Source: Candidatus Zhuqueibacterota bacterium (GTDB taxonomy: Bacteria; Zhuqueibacterota; Zhuqueibacteria; Oceanimicrobiales; Oceanimicrobiaceae). Taken from it: 64,000 nucleotides of DNA. The stretch is from NCBI GenBank assembly GCA_029262055.1, contig JAJDAD010000092.1:1-64000 (forward strand), in the 5' to 3' direction. Of this stretch, positions 51,254-61,732 are shown in pieces (the first letter of the stretch is position 1; each line of letters opens with the position of its first letter). The notes below the pieces were generated by a model. That model was not told where the DNA came from and did not search any database. It saw only the letters and a list, made by a program, of their open reading frames with translations. A program made the translations under genes and the position numbers.

Positions 51254-53239
51254 ATGATAACAAGCGCGATTCTAATTCTCCTACTGCCGCTGGTGGCTTT
51301 CATCATCCAGATATTTGTCGGCAAACGTTTGCCCAGGAAAGGCGACTGGGTTTCGACTGGTGCCATGTTTGCGGCCCTGGCTCTGTCGGTCGGCATCTTC
51401 ATCGATGCTGTCGCACAATATGAGCCGAATAATGTTCTGGCGACTGCGACCTGGGACTGGATCAACTTTGGACCGGTTCATGTGACGTTTGGGTTTCTGA
51501 TTGACAATCTGACGGCATTTATGCTGGTGGTCGTGACGTTGGTCAGCAGCCTCGTCCATCTCTACTCCATCGGATACATGCACGGGGACCCGCGCTACAA
51601 CCGTTATTTCGCCTATCTGTCCTTGTTTTCATTTTCAATGCTCGGTCTGGTTCTGGTCGACAACCTGTTCGGTATCTACATTTTTTGGGAATTGGTGGGT
51701 CTGAGCTCGTACCTGCTCATTGGGTTTTGGTTTGAGAAAGACTCAGCGGCCAACGCCAGCAAGAAGGCATTTATCACGAACCGCGTCGGTGATGTCGGCA
51801 TGTTTGCCGGGATCATGATTCTGTTTTCCATTACCGGCACTTTTAGTTTTAACGAGGTCTTCGCGGCTGTCGCAGACGGTCATGTCGGAGGAACGCTTCT
51901 GACTGTTGCCGGAATTCTGCTTTTCTTCGGCGCCATCGGAAAATCGGCACAATTCCCGCTGCATGTCTGGTTGCCGGACGCGATGGAAGGTCCGACCCCT
52001 GTGAGCGCTCTCATTCACGCCGCCACCATGGTCGCGGCCGGCGTTTACATGGTTGGGCGGACCTTTGTTCTGTACACGCCTGACGCGCTCCTTTTCATTG
52101 CCTACATCGGAACTATTACCGCCTTTATCGCTGCCACCATCGCCATCGTGCAGATGGATATCAAACGCGTGCTGGCCTACTCAACTATCAGCCAGCTTGG
52201 CTACATGATGGTCGGGCTTGGCACGGGCGGATATACTGCTGGCCTTTTTCACCTGACGACGCATGCGTTTTTCAAAGCGCTGCTGTTCTTGGGCTCGGGC
52301 AGCGTCATCCACGCGGTTCACACTCAGGAAATGGATGAAATGGGTGGGCTGCGCAAAAAAATGCCGATCACATTTTGGACATTCCTGATCGCGACACTCT
52401 CGATTTCCGGCGTGTTTCCGCTCTCCGGATTCTGGAGTAAAGACGCGATTCTGGCTTCAGCCCTGGGGTTTGGGATGACTCATCCGGCCCACATGCCTAT
52501 TTTTGTGGTGCTGCTGCTGTCTGCCGGTGTTACGGCCTTCTATATGTTCCGAATCGTATTTTTGACCTTTACCGGTGAACCCAGAGATAAGAAAAAGTAC
52601 GACCACGCGCATGAGTCTCCCTTGACCATGACCATTCCGCTGGTAGTGCTGGCCGTTCTGTCGGTTGGCACAATCTGGTGGGGCTGGGTCGAGCACATGC
52701 TGGTTAAACCGGAACTGGCCTCTTACGGCTCGCATGTGGCATCTGCGGTGGAGCATGCCGCGGAGGAACACGGGGTCGCGCATTCTGCTCATACCATAGC
52801 CATGTTTTCTTCGGTAGTGGTTGCGACTCTCGGGATTTTGTTGTCGGCCGTCGTTTATTTTTGGAGGAAGATTTCTGCCGATGCCTGGGCCGAGAAGTTG
52901 AAGCCTATCCATACATTTCTGTGGAATAAATATTATTTCGACGAACTGTATGCCGCCACGATCATTCGAGTAACCCTATTCAAGAGCCGGTTGTTCGCAG
53001 CGTTTGATTTGAAGATCATAGATGGCATCGTTAACGGTACCGGCAGGCTGACCGCTGCTTTTTCAAGACTGCAGGGGAGCATCGATTTACGCGGCGTTGA
53101 TGGAGCTGTCAATTTCGTCGCCCGTTTTGTCGGCTATTTGGGTAGCCAGTTGCGAGGGTTGCAAACCGGAAATATTCAAGCCTACATCATGATGGCGCTG
53201 TTTGCGGTTGTCCTTCTGTTCGTATTTCAGCAGTTCTAA
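51254..53239 (+). CDS. nuoL: NADH-quinone oxidoreductase subunit L
   Basis: A 661-residue antiporter-like proton-pumping subunit. FWELVGLSSYLLIGFW has the span-5 glutamate, GKSAQFPLHVWLPDAMEGPTP (two blocks) the span-7 lysine and histidines, and MDIKRVLAYSTISQLGYM the span-8 lysine. A long C-terminal part (after about 480) would form the lateral helix that clamps the membrane arm. It is 10 bp after nuoK. Confidence 0.96.
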   Translation: MITSAILILLLPLVAFIIQIFVGKRLPRKGDWVSTGAMFAALALSVGIFIDAVAQYEPNNVLATATWDWINFGPVHVTFGFLIDNLTAFMLVVVTLVSSLVHLYSIGYMHGDPRYNRYFAYLSLFSFSMLGLVLVDNLFGIYIFWELVGLSSYLLIGFWFEKDSAANASKKAFITNRVGDVGMFAGIMILFSITGTFSFNEVFAAVADGHVGGTLLTVAGILLFFGAIGKSAQFPLHVWLPDAMEGPTPVSALIHAATMVAAGVYMVGRTFVLYTPDALLFIAYIGTITAFIAATIAIVQMDIKRVLAYSTISQLGYMMVGLGTGGYTAGLFHLTTHAFFKALLFLGSGSVIHAVHTQEMDEMGGLRKKMPITFWTFLIATLSISGVFPLSGFWSKDAILASALGFGMTHPAHMPIFVVLLLSAGVTAFYMFRIVFLTFTGEPRDKKKYDHAHESPLTMTIPLVVLAVLSVGTIWWGWVEHMLVKPELASYGSHVASAVEHAAEEHGVAHSAHTIAMFSSVVVATLGILLSAVVYFWRKISADAWAEKLKPIHTFLWNKYYFDELYAATIIRVTLFKSRLFAAFDLKIIDGIVNGTGRLTAAFSRLQGSIDLRGVDGAVNFVARFVGYLGSQLRGLQTGNIQAYIMMALFAVVLLFVFQQF

Positions 53240-53256
53240 GGAGATGGAGAGACTTT

Positions 53257-54828
53257 ATGAATAACGTATTGACCTGGATCACTTTCCTGCCTGTAATTGG
53301 GGTGCTGCTGATTTTGTTTGTGCCCAAGAACAGCAAGAATCTGATCAGGGTTATTGCCGCTGTTTTTACCGGCTTGCAGCTCGTGTTGGCTGTCTGGCTT
53401 TACATGAACTTCGATACGGGTACCGCAGAGTTTCAGTTCAAGGAGCAGTATTCCTGGATTCCATCTTTTAATATAGAATACTTCATGGGCATTGATGGAC
53501 TTAGCATTCCCATGGTGCTCCTGACAGCGTTCTTATCATTTATCTGCATCTTTGCTTCCTGGGGTATTGACAAGAGCCTGAAGGGCTACTTCGCCATGTT
53601 CCTTTTGCTGGACACTGGAATGATGGGCGTTTTTTGTGCGCTGGATTTCTTCCTGTTTTACATTTTCTGGGAGGTCATGCTTTTGCCGATGTACTTCCTG
53701 ATCGGTATCTGGGGAAGTCCTTCTCGCAAAGATCCCGATGGCATGGTGCGCGGCGGTCCATATGCGGCCATCAAGTTTTTCCTCTACACGCTGTTTGGCA
53801 GTATCTTCATGCTTATCGCCATGCTGGTAATGTACTTCAATGTCTCCGATCCGGTAACCGGCGGGCACACGTTCAACATGCTACACTTGATGGACCAGGC
53901 GAATCACGGTGGTGTTCTTGCCGATTTCAACATCCGGCTGTGGATTTACGCCGCACTGTTTATTGGCTTTGCGATAAAGGTGCCGGTCTTTCCTTTTCAC
54001 ACCTGGCTGCCCGATGCCCACGTCGAAGCTCCCACAGCGATCAGTGTCATTCTGGCCGGTGTCCTGCTGAAGATGGGCACCTACGGCATGTTGCGCATCA
54101 GTTTTCCAATGTTGCCGGACGCCATGAAATGGGAGTATTTCGCCTACGGCATGGCGATTCTGGGCTTGATAAATATATTGTACGGAGCCTTCTGTGCTAT
54201 GGCGCAGAAAGACCTCAAGAAGCTGGTGGCCTATTCGAGTATCAGTCACATGGGAATTGTGCTGTTGGGCATGTCCGGGCTGACCTCACTCGGGATGAAC
54301 GGCGCCGTCATGCAGATGTTCAATCACGGTACCGGAACGGCCATGCTCTTCCTGCTGGTCGGGGTTATTTATGACCGCGCGCACCACCGCCAAATTGACG
54401 GTTTCGGCGGCCTCGCGGTCCGGATGCCGATCTATGCCGCTATGGTCAGTCTGGCCTTTTTCGCCGGTCTCGGATTGCCGGGCTTGTCCAGCTTCATGAG
54501 CGAGGTCTTCTCTTTCCTCGGCGCGTTTGGTTCTGAACTGTTCGATTTACGCTTGATAACGATTATCTCCACGCTGGGCATCGTGATCACCGCGGCCTAC
54601 TTTCTGTGGACTTTTCAAAGAATGTTTTTGGGTGAACTAAACCCGAAGTATGCCGACCTGCCGGAAATCAACGGCCGGGAATTGTTTACCCTGATTCCGC
54701 TTGGGATCATCATTATCTTCCTGGGAGTGTATCCGGCGCCGCTTCTGGATCTCATTAAGACTTCTCTGAATGAACTGGTCGAGGTTGTGAAAGCGGCCAA
54801 CGGACCGACTTTGTTGGGACTACACTAA
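53257..54828 (+). CDS. nuoM: NADH-quinone oxidoreductase subunit M
   Basis: A 523-residue antiporter-like subunit. FYIFWEVMLLPMYFLIGIWG has the conserved glutamate, KVPVFPFHTWLPDAHVEAPT (20 residues) the lysine and channel residues, and KDLKKLVAYSSISHMGIV the second lysine site. It is 17 bp after nuoL; a GGAG site precedes it. Confidence 0.96.
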   Translation: MNNVLTWITFLPVIGVLLILFVPKNSKNLIRVIAAVFTGLQLVLAVWLYMNFDTGTAEFQFKEQYSWIPSFNIEYFMGIDGLSIPMVLLTAFLSFICIFASWGIDKSLKGYFAMFLLLDTGMMGVFCALDFFLFYIFWEVMLLPMYFLIGIWGSPSRKDPDGMVRGGPYAAIKFFLYTLFGSIFMLIAMLVMYFNVSDPVTGGHTFNMLHLMDQANHGGVLADFNIRLWIYAALFIGFAIKVPVFPFHTWLPDAHVEAPTAISVILAGVLLKMGTYGMLRISFPMLPDAMKWEYFAYGMAILGLINILYGAFCAMAQKDLKKLVAYSSISHMGIVLLGMSGLTSLGMNGAVMQMFNHGTGTAMLFLLVGVIYDRAHHRQIDGFGGLAVRMPIYAAMVSLAFFAGLGLPGLSSFMSEVFSFLGAFGSELFDLRLITIISTLGIVITAAYFLWTFQRMFLGELNPKYADLPEINGRELFTLIPLGIIIIFLGVYPAPLLDLIKTSLNELVEVVKAANGPTLLGLH

Positions 54829-54840
54829 CCAAGACCGAAC

Positions 54841-56355
54841 ATGGACTTTTCTGCAGTCGTACAAGACAACATCAACAGCCTGCTCTATTTCGTTCCTGAG
54901 CTGATTCTGACGGGTCTGATCCTGCTCCTGGTCGTTGCTGACCTCCTCTTGAAGGAAAAGCATTCGCCGTGGATGTCGATCATCGCCCTGGCCGGAGCAG
55001 TCGTCGTCATGTTCTCGGTGGTCGGACAGTATGAGCTTGGAACACGCTCCATCTTTAACAACATGCTGGTAGTGGATCCGTTTTCGCTCTACTTCAAGCT
55101 TCTGTTTTTGGCATCCGCAATCATGGTGGTCTTTCTCTCCATCGGCTCCATAGAGCTTGCGGGCAGGCCGGTTGGGGAGTACTTCACGTTGCTGATGACC
55201 CTGACGCTGGGTATGTTCCTGATGGCTTCGGCCACCAACATGCTGACGATTTTCGTATCGATCGAGTTGGTCAGCATTATGTCATTTGTGCTGGCAACCT
55301 ACCTGAAGACCAGGCGGCGTTCCAGCGAAGCGGGGTTGAAGTACGCCATCTACGGCGCCTTTTCTTCCGGGCTGATGTTGTACGGTATTTCCCTGCTCTA
55401 CGGCTTGACCGGGACTCTAAATATTTATGAAATCGGCGAGGTGCTGGCTGGTCGCGATAGTCACGGGCTGGCGTTGGTTGTTTCAGTCATCTTCATCATT
55501 GCCGGCTTTGGCTACAAAATCGCCTCCGTGCCATTTCATTTCTGGTCTCCGGACGTTTACGAGGGTGCCCCAACGCCCATCACGGCCTTTCTTTCCGTCG
55601 GGCCTAAGGCAGCCGGTTTTGCAATGCTCATTCGGTTCTTTAACGTCGCACTTGCGACTGGTGGCGGTGGTGGTAGCGAATCCTGGTCTGCAACCGCTGG
55701 TGTGGACTGGCCGCAATTGCTGGCGGTTATTTCGGCGGCCACCATGACGCTCGGCAACCTTGTCGCATTGTCCCAGACTAACATCAAGAGGCTTCTGGCA
55801 TACTCGAGCATCGCTCATGCCGGCTATGCTTTGATGGGGGTTGTTTTGCTGTCGGAGCAGGGCATTCACGCCACGATGTTTTACCTGGTGATCTACTATA
55901 TGATGAACCTCGGCGCCTTTCTGGTTGTCATAATTTGTCAGGATATCGTTGGCAGTGAAAGGATCGAGGACTACCGGGGACTTGCTTTTCGCGCCCCGAT
56001 TCCCGCCCTGGCCATGGGCGTCTTTCTTTTCTCACTCACCGGTCTGCCGCCAACCGCGGGCTTTATCGGGAAGTTCTACTTATTTGCGGGTGTGATCAAA
56101 GCCGGTACGTCTTTTTACTGGCTGGCCATTGTAGGCCTGCTCAACAGTGTGGTGGCATTATACTACTACGCCCGGATTTTGAAGGCGATGTTCTTCGAGA
56201 AAGCTGGGGAAGAAGCAACCTCGACATTACCGGTTTCACCATACTATGTGACCCTGCTGGCCGTGTTTGCGGTACCGATCATCATTCTGGGACTTTACTG
56301 GGCGCCCCTCGCCGACCTTGCACACCACTCCGTAGGGTTTCTGCGAGCTCTTTAA
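54841..56355 (+). CDS. nuoN: NADH-quinone oxidoreductase subunit N
   Basis: A 504-residue antiporter-like subunit. SIELVSIMSFVLATY holds the conserved glutamate, KIASVPFHFWSPDVYEGAPT (20 residues) the channel site and TNIKRLLAYSSIAHAGYAL the second lysine. A glycine-rich insert (GGGGGSESW) lies near residue 280. It closes the operon. The next gene is 86 bp away, with an 8-bp inverted repeat between. Confidence 0.96.
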   Translation: MDFSAVVQDNINSLLYFVPELILTGLILLLVVADLLLKEKHSPWMSIIALAGAVVVMFSVVGQYELGTRSIFNNMLVVDPFSLYFKLLFLASAIMVVFLSIGSIELAGRPVGEYFTLLMTLTLGMFLMASATNMLTIFVSIELVSIMSFVLATYLKTRRRSSEAGLKYAIYGAFSSGLMLYGISLLYGLTGTLNIYEIGEVLAGRDSHGLALVVSVIFIIAGFGYKIASVPFHFWSPDVYEGAPTPITAFLSVGPKAAGFAMLIRFFNVALATGGGGGSESWSATAGVDWPQLLAVISAATMTLGNLVALSQTNIKRLLAYSSIAHAGYALMGVVLLSEQGIHATMFYLVIYYMMNLGAFLVVIICQDIVGSERIEDYRGLAFRAPIPALAMGVFLFSLTGLPPTAGFIGKFYLFAGVIKAGTSFYWLAIVGLLNSVVALYYYARILKAMFFEKAGEEATSTLPVSPYYVTLLAVFAVPIIILGLYWAPLADLAHHSVGFLRAL

Positions 56356-56387
56356 GATTTCTTAACTGGAATTTTTTGCCGCAATTT

Positions 56388-56410
56388 GATAGTTTCTTAA
56401 TTAAACTATC
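56388..56410. repeat. 8-bp perfect inverted repeat between nuoN and the carboxypeptidase gene
   Basis: GATAGTTT (56388-56395), seven bases, AAACTATC (56403-56410). AT-rich, without a T-run; possibly an operator for the carboxypeptidase gene, which starts 31 bp later. Confidence 0.4.
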
Positions 56411-56441
56411 CGCACTCCATTCCTTCTGAGACCAAACCCCG

Positions 56442-57860
56442 ATGAGGCGTTTTACCCTGCCCTGGTTTTCGGGCCTCTTTTTTACTTTTTTGGCTTTATT
56501 CCTTTGCCAACCTGCCTTCTACAACGGTGCGTCCTTTCTTTTCAGACTCCGGCCAGATGACGCCGGCCACTTGCGGTTGCAGCGCGAGACAGGATTCTTC
56601 TACGAAGGGTCAGAGGATCTCATGGCAGCCGGCGCTGGGAACGGTCTGAGTGCGCCGCACGCTGCGCTTAATGGAAAACCTACCGATGCTTACAAGACCC
56701 TCGATGAAATCTATGCTGAGCTGGAGGATCTAAGAAAGCGATTTTCGCACTTGGTCACGCTGGAGAGGATCGGTAGTACCAGCACCTATCAGTTGCCCAT
56801 CTGGGCGGTCAGGGTTTCGCGCAACCCGAATCGTGATGAAGACGAGCCGAAAATACTGTTTACCGGTGTACATCATGCCCGGGAACCGATCGGAGCCGAG
56901 ATTTCTCTGCATCTGATGTCTGAGCTGTGTCACAAATATGGTACGGATGAGCAGGTTGCCGATTGGCTGAACACCACAGAAGTCTGGTTTGTCCCCGTTG
57001 TCAATCCGGACGGCTACAAATATGTTTTTGATAACGGTCTGACTTTCCCCTGGTGGCGAAAGAACCTGCGTGACAACGATGGCGACGGCGTTTTCGACCC
57101 GTTGCACGATGGTGTTGACCTCAACCGAAACTACGGCATCAACTGGGGTGAGGGTGGAGATGGCAAGCCAAATAGCTGGTTCTTTCGCGGCGGCGCTCCT
57201 TTTTCCGAGAATGAAACCGATGCCATTCGGAAATTCGTGACCCGTGAGAAGTTCACCATGGGCGTCTCTTACCACAGCTACGGTGAATCAATCTTGTATC
57301 CGTGGGGTAACTTTGAGCGTCCTCCGGATTTGGATCTGATTGTGGACATTGCCCAGGACATGGCCGGTAAGATTCGTCGTCAATCCGGGCATGGCGTATA
57401 CTCAATCCTGCCGCTTAATGGCAGGGCCGGACAAAGTTCTGTATGGATGTATGCCGACCTGGGTACTATTGACTTCATTGTGGAGGTAGGGACCGAGTAC
57501 TTTCCTGCCGAGGAGCATATCCCGAACATTTTACGGGAGCATACGAAGGCGGCCTTTTATCTGCTGCAACGTTTGCACGGGTCAGGCATTCGCGGGCACG
57601 TTGTTGATGCGCATGAAAAAAAACCGCTGCAGGCTGTGATTGAAGTACTTGGTTTTGAAAGCGAGCAGGTCAGGCCACGCAAGTCGGAACCCGCGTTCGG
57701 CACTTTTCACCGTGTTCTACAGCCCGGGGAATATTCTTTGCGGGTTACTTGTGCCGGGTATGAGGATAAGAGCTTACCAGGCGTGCTGGTTGAAGAAGGG
57801 CAACTGCTCGAAATTGACATAGGATTGACTCCCGTCCGCCATCCTTCCAACGGCCACTAA
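56442..57860 (+). CDS. M14 zinc carboxypeptidase with C-terminal regulatory-like domain
   Basis: A 472-residue exported or membrane-anchored peptidase (hydrophobic leader, residues 6-24). The zinc motif HAREP gives His145 and Glu148; NPDGYKYVFDN, GVDLNRNYGINWG, the third ligand in GVSYHSYGE and the catalytic glutamate in FIVEVGTEYFP follow. DNDGDGVFDPLHDG inside the domain is a likely calcium site. The last 80 residues (SGIRGHVVDAHEKKPLQAVIEV in pieces) are a carboxypeptidase-regulatory-like sandwich. It probably processes extracellular peptides. Its end overlaps the convergent nuclease gene by four bases. Confidence 0.9.
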   Translation: MRRFTLPWFSGLFFTFLALFLCQPAFYNGASFLFRLRPDDAGHLRLQRETGFFYEGSEDLMAAGAGNGLSAPHAALNGKPTDAYKTLDEIYAELEDLRKRFSHLVTLERIGSTSTYQLPIWAVRVSRNPNRDEDEPKILFTGVHHAREPIGAEISLHLMSELCHKYGTDEQVADWLNTTEVWFVPVVNPDGYKYVFDNGLTFPWWRKNLRDNDGDGVFDPLHDGVDLNRNYGINWGEGGDGKPNSWFFRGGAPFSENETDAIRKFVTREKFTMGVSYHSYGESILYPWGNFERPPDLDLIVDIAQDMAGKIRRQSGHGVYSILPLNGRAGQSSVWMYADLGTIDFIVEVGTEYFPAEEHIPNILREHTKAAFYLLQRLHGSGIRGHVVDAHEKKPLQAVIEVLGFESEQVRPRKSEPAFGTFHRVLQPGEYSLRVTCAGYEDKSLPGVLVEEGQLLEIDIGLTPVRHPSNGH

Positions 57861-59131
57861 CCTGTCTCGTGTGCTGCCTGCGCCGGGTTGTTCCTGGCTA
57901 GCTTTCTGCCGATTCTGGCTTTCCGGTACTCGAGATCTTCCTTAAATTCAAGCCAATCCTGATGGCTGCCGAGACTGTCTATGATCTCGATCTGGCGCAG
58001 AGCATTGTCCACAATCTCTTTGGCCCGCTCGAGCCGCTTGCCGCGATGTTCTTCGTACTTGGCCAGCTCAATGTGCGGAAGCGGATGAAACCTCTGCGTT
58101 GCGATACATGTTTCCCAGATCTTTGCGGCGTTTTTCCAATCCTTGAGCTTTTTGTAATTAAACCCAAGGCTGAACAAAACCTCTCGCGTGCGCTGCTCGG
58201 GCGGGCCGTTGTTTAGATATTCTTCGTATAAACGATTGGCCTCGGGCAGGTTGCCTGCGCTTTCATAAACCCGACCGACCTGAAGAATTTCGACTGCGTC
58301 CTGACATTGCGTCAGGGGATTATCGAGGATCTCGGTCGCTTTGGTCAGAATTAGAACCATGGTCAGGATATCGAGCCGGTTGTGTTCAAAGATAGGCTCC
58401 AAGGGCGTTGCATTTCTCGTGCGCAGGTATTCAAAATAAGTATATGGAATGAGGAAGCCGGGGATGTCGTCCTTGCGGGCACTGTTGATTAGCATCTCCT
58501 CGACGGTCGTCAGTTTACAATCGGTAAACCTGTGTTTCCAGAGTCTGCGTACGCAGTGCAGCAAGTCTAAATGATGCATATCGTCGAACCGGGCACGCAG
58601 TCCCTGGTAAATATGACGGGAATTGAGTAGTGGAATATCGTAAGACTTGCCGTTATAGCTCACCAAAAGGTCGAAATCTAGCAGTAGCGTGGTCAGGTTG
58701 TGGAAGAGCGCGCGCTCCTCGTCGAGGTCCCGCATGAAGAACTGTTCGATGACAAATGTGCCGGCCGTAAAGTAGCCGATCCCCACCAGGAATGCGCACG
58801 TACCCACTCCGCCTGATAATCCGGTTGTCTCCGTGTCGATGAACAGCGTTCGACTGAGGTCAATGCCGGACAACTCTTTTTGGGCGGCCAGGAGTGCGAA
58901 CCAGTGCGGAGATATATTGAGGAACGAAGTTAGCTTGCTCGGCCCGTGACGGGCGTCTGACGGGTATTGGTTCTTAATCCGGAGAAAACCGCCAAAGGGG
59001 GTAGATATGGCTTCTCCGGACAGGACTTCGGCTGCATCTGCGCGAGGTATGCCCGCCACCGTGGAACTGTTCTCCGGTGGTTTGGCCGTTGGCAGCGTCT
59101 CCAGCAGCCTGAGCCGTTCTCTTATGTCCAT
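57857..59131 (-). CDS. RNase H-like 3'-5' exonuclease with TPR-like tail (YprB family)
   Basis: A 424-residue protein. An RNase H-fold exonuclease of the YprB type occupies about 95-275: LFIDTETTGLSGG (first acidic motif), LVSYNGKSYDIPLLNSRH and HNRLDILTMV (last aspartate). The tail from about 290 contains TPR-like helices (AGNLPEANRLYEEYLNNG). Relatives in Bacillota are fused to or neighbour helicases; none is here. It is last in a minus-strand row with slipin, NfeD and DUF2905. The substrate is unknown. Confidence 0.82.
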   Translation of the reverse strand: MDIRERLRLLETLPTAKPPENSSTVAGIPRADAAEVLSGEAISTPFGGFLRIKNQYPSDARHGPSKLTSFLNISPHWFALLAAQKELSGIDLSRTLFIDTETTGLSGGVGTCAFLVGIGYFTAGTFVIEQFFMRDLDEERALFHNLTTLLLDFDLLVSYNGKSYDIPLLNSRHIYQGLRARFDDMHHLDLLHCVRRLWKHRFTDCKLTTVEEMLINSARKDDIPGFLIPYTYFEYLRTRNATPLEPIFEHNRLDILTMVLILTKATEILDNPLTQCQDAVEILQVGRVYESAGNLPEANRLYEEYLNNGPPEQRTREVLFSLGFNYKKLKDWKNAAKIWETCIATQRFHPLPHIELAKYEEHRGKRLERAKEIVDNALRQIEIIDSLGSHQDWLEFKEDLEYRKARIGRKLARNNPAQAAHETG

Positions 59132-59180
59132 TTAAAACCGATTACGTGCTGTGTTTCTTAGGCTCACTTGACTGTGCCAG

Positions 59181-59924
59181 CTACCTTCTGTCCTTCAGGA
59201 AATGTTGCAGCAGGTCGACCGGTAGCGGAAAGACGATAGTCGAATTGTTCTCGGCAGCCACTTCCGTCAAAGTCTGCAGAAAGCGCAGTTGCACTGAGAT
59301 AGGATCGCCACTCATAATTTTTGCCGCTTCCGCAAGTTTGTGTGAGGCCTGCAGTTCTCCCTCCGCGTGGATGACTTTTGCCCTTCTTTCCCGTTCCGAT
59401 TCGGCTTGCCGCGCGATAGCACGCTGCATCTCTTGTGGCAGATCGATGTGTTTTATCTCAACCAGAGTTACCTTGATACCCCACGGGTCGCTGTGACCGT
59501 CGATGATTTCCTGCAAGCTGGAGTTGATTTGTTCGCGCTCGGTGAGCATTTCATCGAGCTCCGCACCTCCGAGGACACTGCGCAGAGTTGTTTGCGCCAA
59601 CTGTGACGTGGCGTACAAAAAATCCTCAACCTCGTTGATGGCTTTGGACGGCTCCATTACGCGGAAGTACAAGACGGCATTTACCTTTACAGAGACATTG
59701 TCTTTGGTGATAACATCTTGTGAAGGTATATCCATGGCGACGGTACGCAGGCTCACTTTAACCATGCGATCGATGAGCGGGATCAGTATGATAAGACCCG
59801 GTCCTTTTGAACCCAGCAACCGGCCGAGTCGAAATATAACGCCTCTTTCATACTCTCGCAAAACCCGCACTGAGCTTGCGATAAGCATAATGAGGAAGGC
59901 CAGAACGACTCCTATAAAAGGCAT
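59181..59924 (-). CDS. slipin (SPFH/stomatin-like protein)
   Basis: A 247-residue SPFH protein: N-terminal hydrophobic hairpin ([17 protein letters not shown]), [15 protein letters not shown], then the band-7 domain with a helical tail ([26 protein letters not shown] in pieces). Slipins scaffold membrane microdomains and pair with NfeD proteases, as here, where nfeD is 58 bp upstream. CAGGAGGG gives the start. Confidence 0.93.
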   Translation of the reverse strand: MPFIGVVLAFLIMLIASSVRVLREYERGVIFRLGRLLGSKGPGLIILIPLIDRMVKVSLRTVAMDIPSQDVITKDNVSVKVNAVLYFRVMEPSKAINEVEDFLYATSQLAQTTLRSVLGGAELDEMLTEREQINSSLQEIIDGHSDPWGIKVTLVEIKHIDLPQEMQRAIARQAESERERRAKVIHAEGELQASHKLAEAAKIMSGDPISVQLRFLQTLTEVAAENNSTIVFPLPVDLLQHFLKDRR

Positions 59925-59982
59925 GATTCCCTCCTGAATAAAGATTTCTGTGACAGGCTTGTAAGCAAACTCACACCAAACA

Positions 59983-61335
59983 TCAAACCTTCTTCACCTT
60001 AATCACCAGACCTTGCACAGCGATGACACTTACCCTGGCGCCTTTGCTTATGGACTCGCTGGCGGCGGCGCTCCAGATCTCTCCATGGACCTTAACCTTG
60101 CCTTCGGGCGAGAGTTTTGTTTGAGCAACCCCAACTTCGCCGACGAGCCCTTCCGCGCCAGTGGTTACCCGACGCCGGTGTGACTTGAAAGCCAGAGAAA
60201 AAGCGAAGATAAAGAATGTAGCAGTACAAGCGACAACGGTGACAATAACACCGATCGAAATAGACAGAGCCGGCGCGAAACTGTCCGGCGGTTCTTCAAT
60301 AAGCATCAACGAGCCAAGGATCATGGCGGCAACGCCTCCCACGGTGAGCATTCCGTAGCTGACAACTTTTACTTCCAGCACAAAAAGGATCAAAGCGACT
60401 ATAATGAGTAGCAAGCCGGCGTAGTTGATCGGCAAGGTTTGCAGAGCGAAGAAGGCCAGGATTAGGCAGATGCCGCCTACCACACCAGGGAGAATAGAGC
60501 CGGGATTGGACAATTCAAAGAACAAGCCGTAGATGCCAAGCATCATCAAAATGTAAGCGACATTCGGGTTGGAGATTTTATCCAGCACCCGATATCTGAA
60601 ATTCATTTCCCGCTTGACCACGGCAAGGCCCTCGGTCCTGATTTCGTATTCGCCTGCAGGAACAGAAACCACCTGGCCATCCAACTGCGCAATGAGACTG
60701 TCCAAAGATGGCGAGATAAAATTGATTACGTTGAGGTCCAGCGCTTCACGCTCCGTGATTGAAACAGCATCGCGAACCGCCTTCTCGGCCCACTCGGCAT
60801 TTCTTCCTCTTTTTTCAGCGAGGGTGCGGACCTGTGCTGCGGCATCGTTGGTTATCTTATGCTTCAATGCGGATGTGGTGTCCGGGCTGCCACCACCGAT
60901 GGTAACCGGTGTCGCCGCACCAATATTAGTGCTCGGGGCCATTGCCACCAGATGAGCCGCATAGCTGATGAAGACGCCTGCCGACGCGGCCCTGGCGCCC
61001 TGCGGTGCAACGTAGACTATCACCGGGATTTTTGCAGCAAGGAAGCTCTTGGTGATTTGACGCGTTGACTCGAGCAGTCCGCCCGGAGTATCCAGCTGCA
61101 CAATCAAGCAGTGCGCGCCCTGGTCTTGCGCGAGATCAATGGATTTCGTGATAAACTCAGCCGATACCGGACTGATGATGCTTTCGACCGTTATGACATG
61201 AATCGTGGACCCAGTATCCGCGGGCGTGCCTTGCGCAACCAGCGCCGAGCCGCCCATCAAGAAGAATGCAAGCAGATAACAGATGTAAGCTGCTGCCGAT
61301 TTGAGCTGTCTGCAAGGCATTTGTTGTACGCTCAC
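59983..61335 (-). CDS. NfeD-type membrane serine protease
   Basis: A 450-residue protein: signal peptide ([22 protein letters not shown] in pieces), a ClpP-like serine protease domain ([12 protein letters not shown], then the serine in [15 protein letters not shown] and TNIGAATPV), four or so spans and a C-terminal NfeD OB domain ([20 protein letters not shown] in pieces). It is the long 1510-type that cleaves stomatin relatives. GTG 61335 overlaps the DUF2905 stop (GTGA); ATG 61320 is an alternative. Confidence 0.9.
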   Translation of the reverse strand: MSVQQMPCRQLKSAAAYICYLLAFFLMGGSALVAQGTPADTGSTIHVITVESIISPVSAEFITKSIDLAQDQGAHCLIVQLDTPGGLLESTRQITKSFLAAKIPVIVYVAPQGARAASAGVFISYAAHLVAMAPSTNIGAATPVTIGGGSPDTTSALKHKITNDAAAQVRTLAEKRGRNAEWAEKAVRDAVSITEREALDLNVINFISPSLDSLIAQLDGQVVSVPAGEYEIRTEGLAVVKREMNFRYRVLDKISNPNVAYILMMLGIYGLFFELSNPGSILPGVVGGICLILAFFALQTLPINYAGLLLIIVALILFVLEVKVVSYGMLTVGGVAAMILGSLMLIEEPPDSFAPALSISIGVIVTVVACTATFFIFAFSLAFKSHRRRVTTGAEGLVGEVGVAQTKLSPEGKVKVHGEIWSAAASESISKGARVSVIAVQGLVIKVKKV

Positions 61336-61556
61336 TTTCGCGTCAAAAAGTAAAGAAGACAAGAGAAAACAATGCTGACGATAATCGAAGATGCGACTGG
61401 AAAATAAAATGTAAAATCTCTTCTCTGTACGAGAATGTCACCCGGAAGTTTTCCCAGAAAAGAGGCATATCTGGACAGAATGAGCAGGCCACCGAGAGCG
61501 GCTATTGTGAGGCCCAATATGACGAGGAGTTTTCCCAGGGAGTGCAAATTCGACAT
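61332..61556 (-). CDS. DUF2905 family membrane protein
   Basis: A 74-residue protein with two spans: LGKLLVILGLTIAALGGLLIL, in pieces, and FYFPVASSIIVSIVFSCLLYFL, in pieces, joined by the conserved GKLPGDILVQRRDFTFYFP-type loop (LGKLPGDI, then RRDFTFYFP). This loop is diagnostic of DUF2905. ATG 61556 has CAGGT upstream; a longer frame from 61598 has none. It overlaps nfeD by four bases. Function unknown. Confidence 0.85.
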   Translation of the reverse strand: MSNLHSLGKLLVILGLTIAALGGLLILSRYASFLGKLPGDILVQRRDFTFYFPVASSIIVSIVFSCLLYFLTRK

Positions 61557-61656
61557 CAAAAGTTTACCTGCCGCTGGTTGGGTTAACACCGTAAACAACG
61601 CTCTGATTGGGGCGAGCTAGTATTAAGGTAAGGAATGCGCGTTCGAAAATCAATGT

Positions 61657-61670
61657 ATTTGCATGCAAAT
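61657..61670. promoter_or_regulatory. 14-bp perfect palindrome upstream of the DUF2905-nfeD row
   Basis: ATTTGCATGCAAAT is perfectly self-complementary and lies about 100 bp upstream of the DUF2905 start. It could bind a dimeric regulator of that row or of the small RNA; no binding protein can be named. Confidence 0.4.
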
Positions 61671-61732
61671 CAAATTGCAAAATATCGTCGGCCGAATCCA
61701 CGTACAAAAGCGGCGGCGCGGTTGGATTTGTC

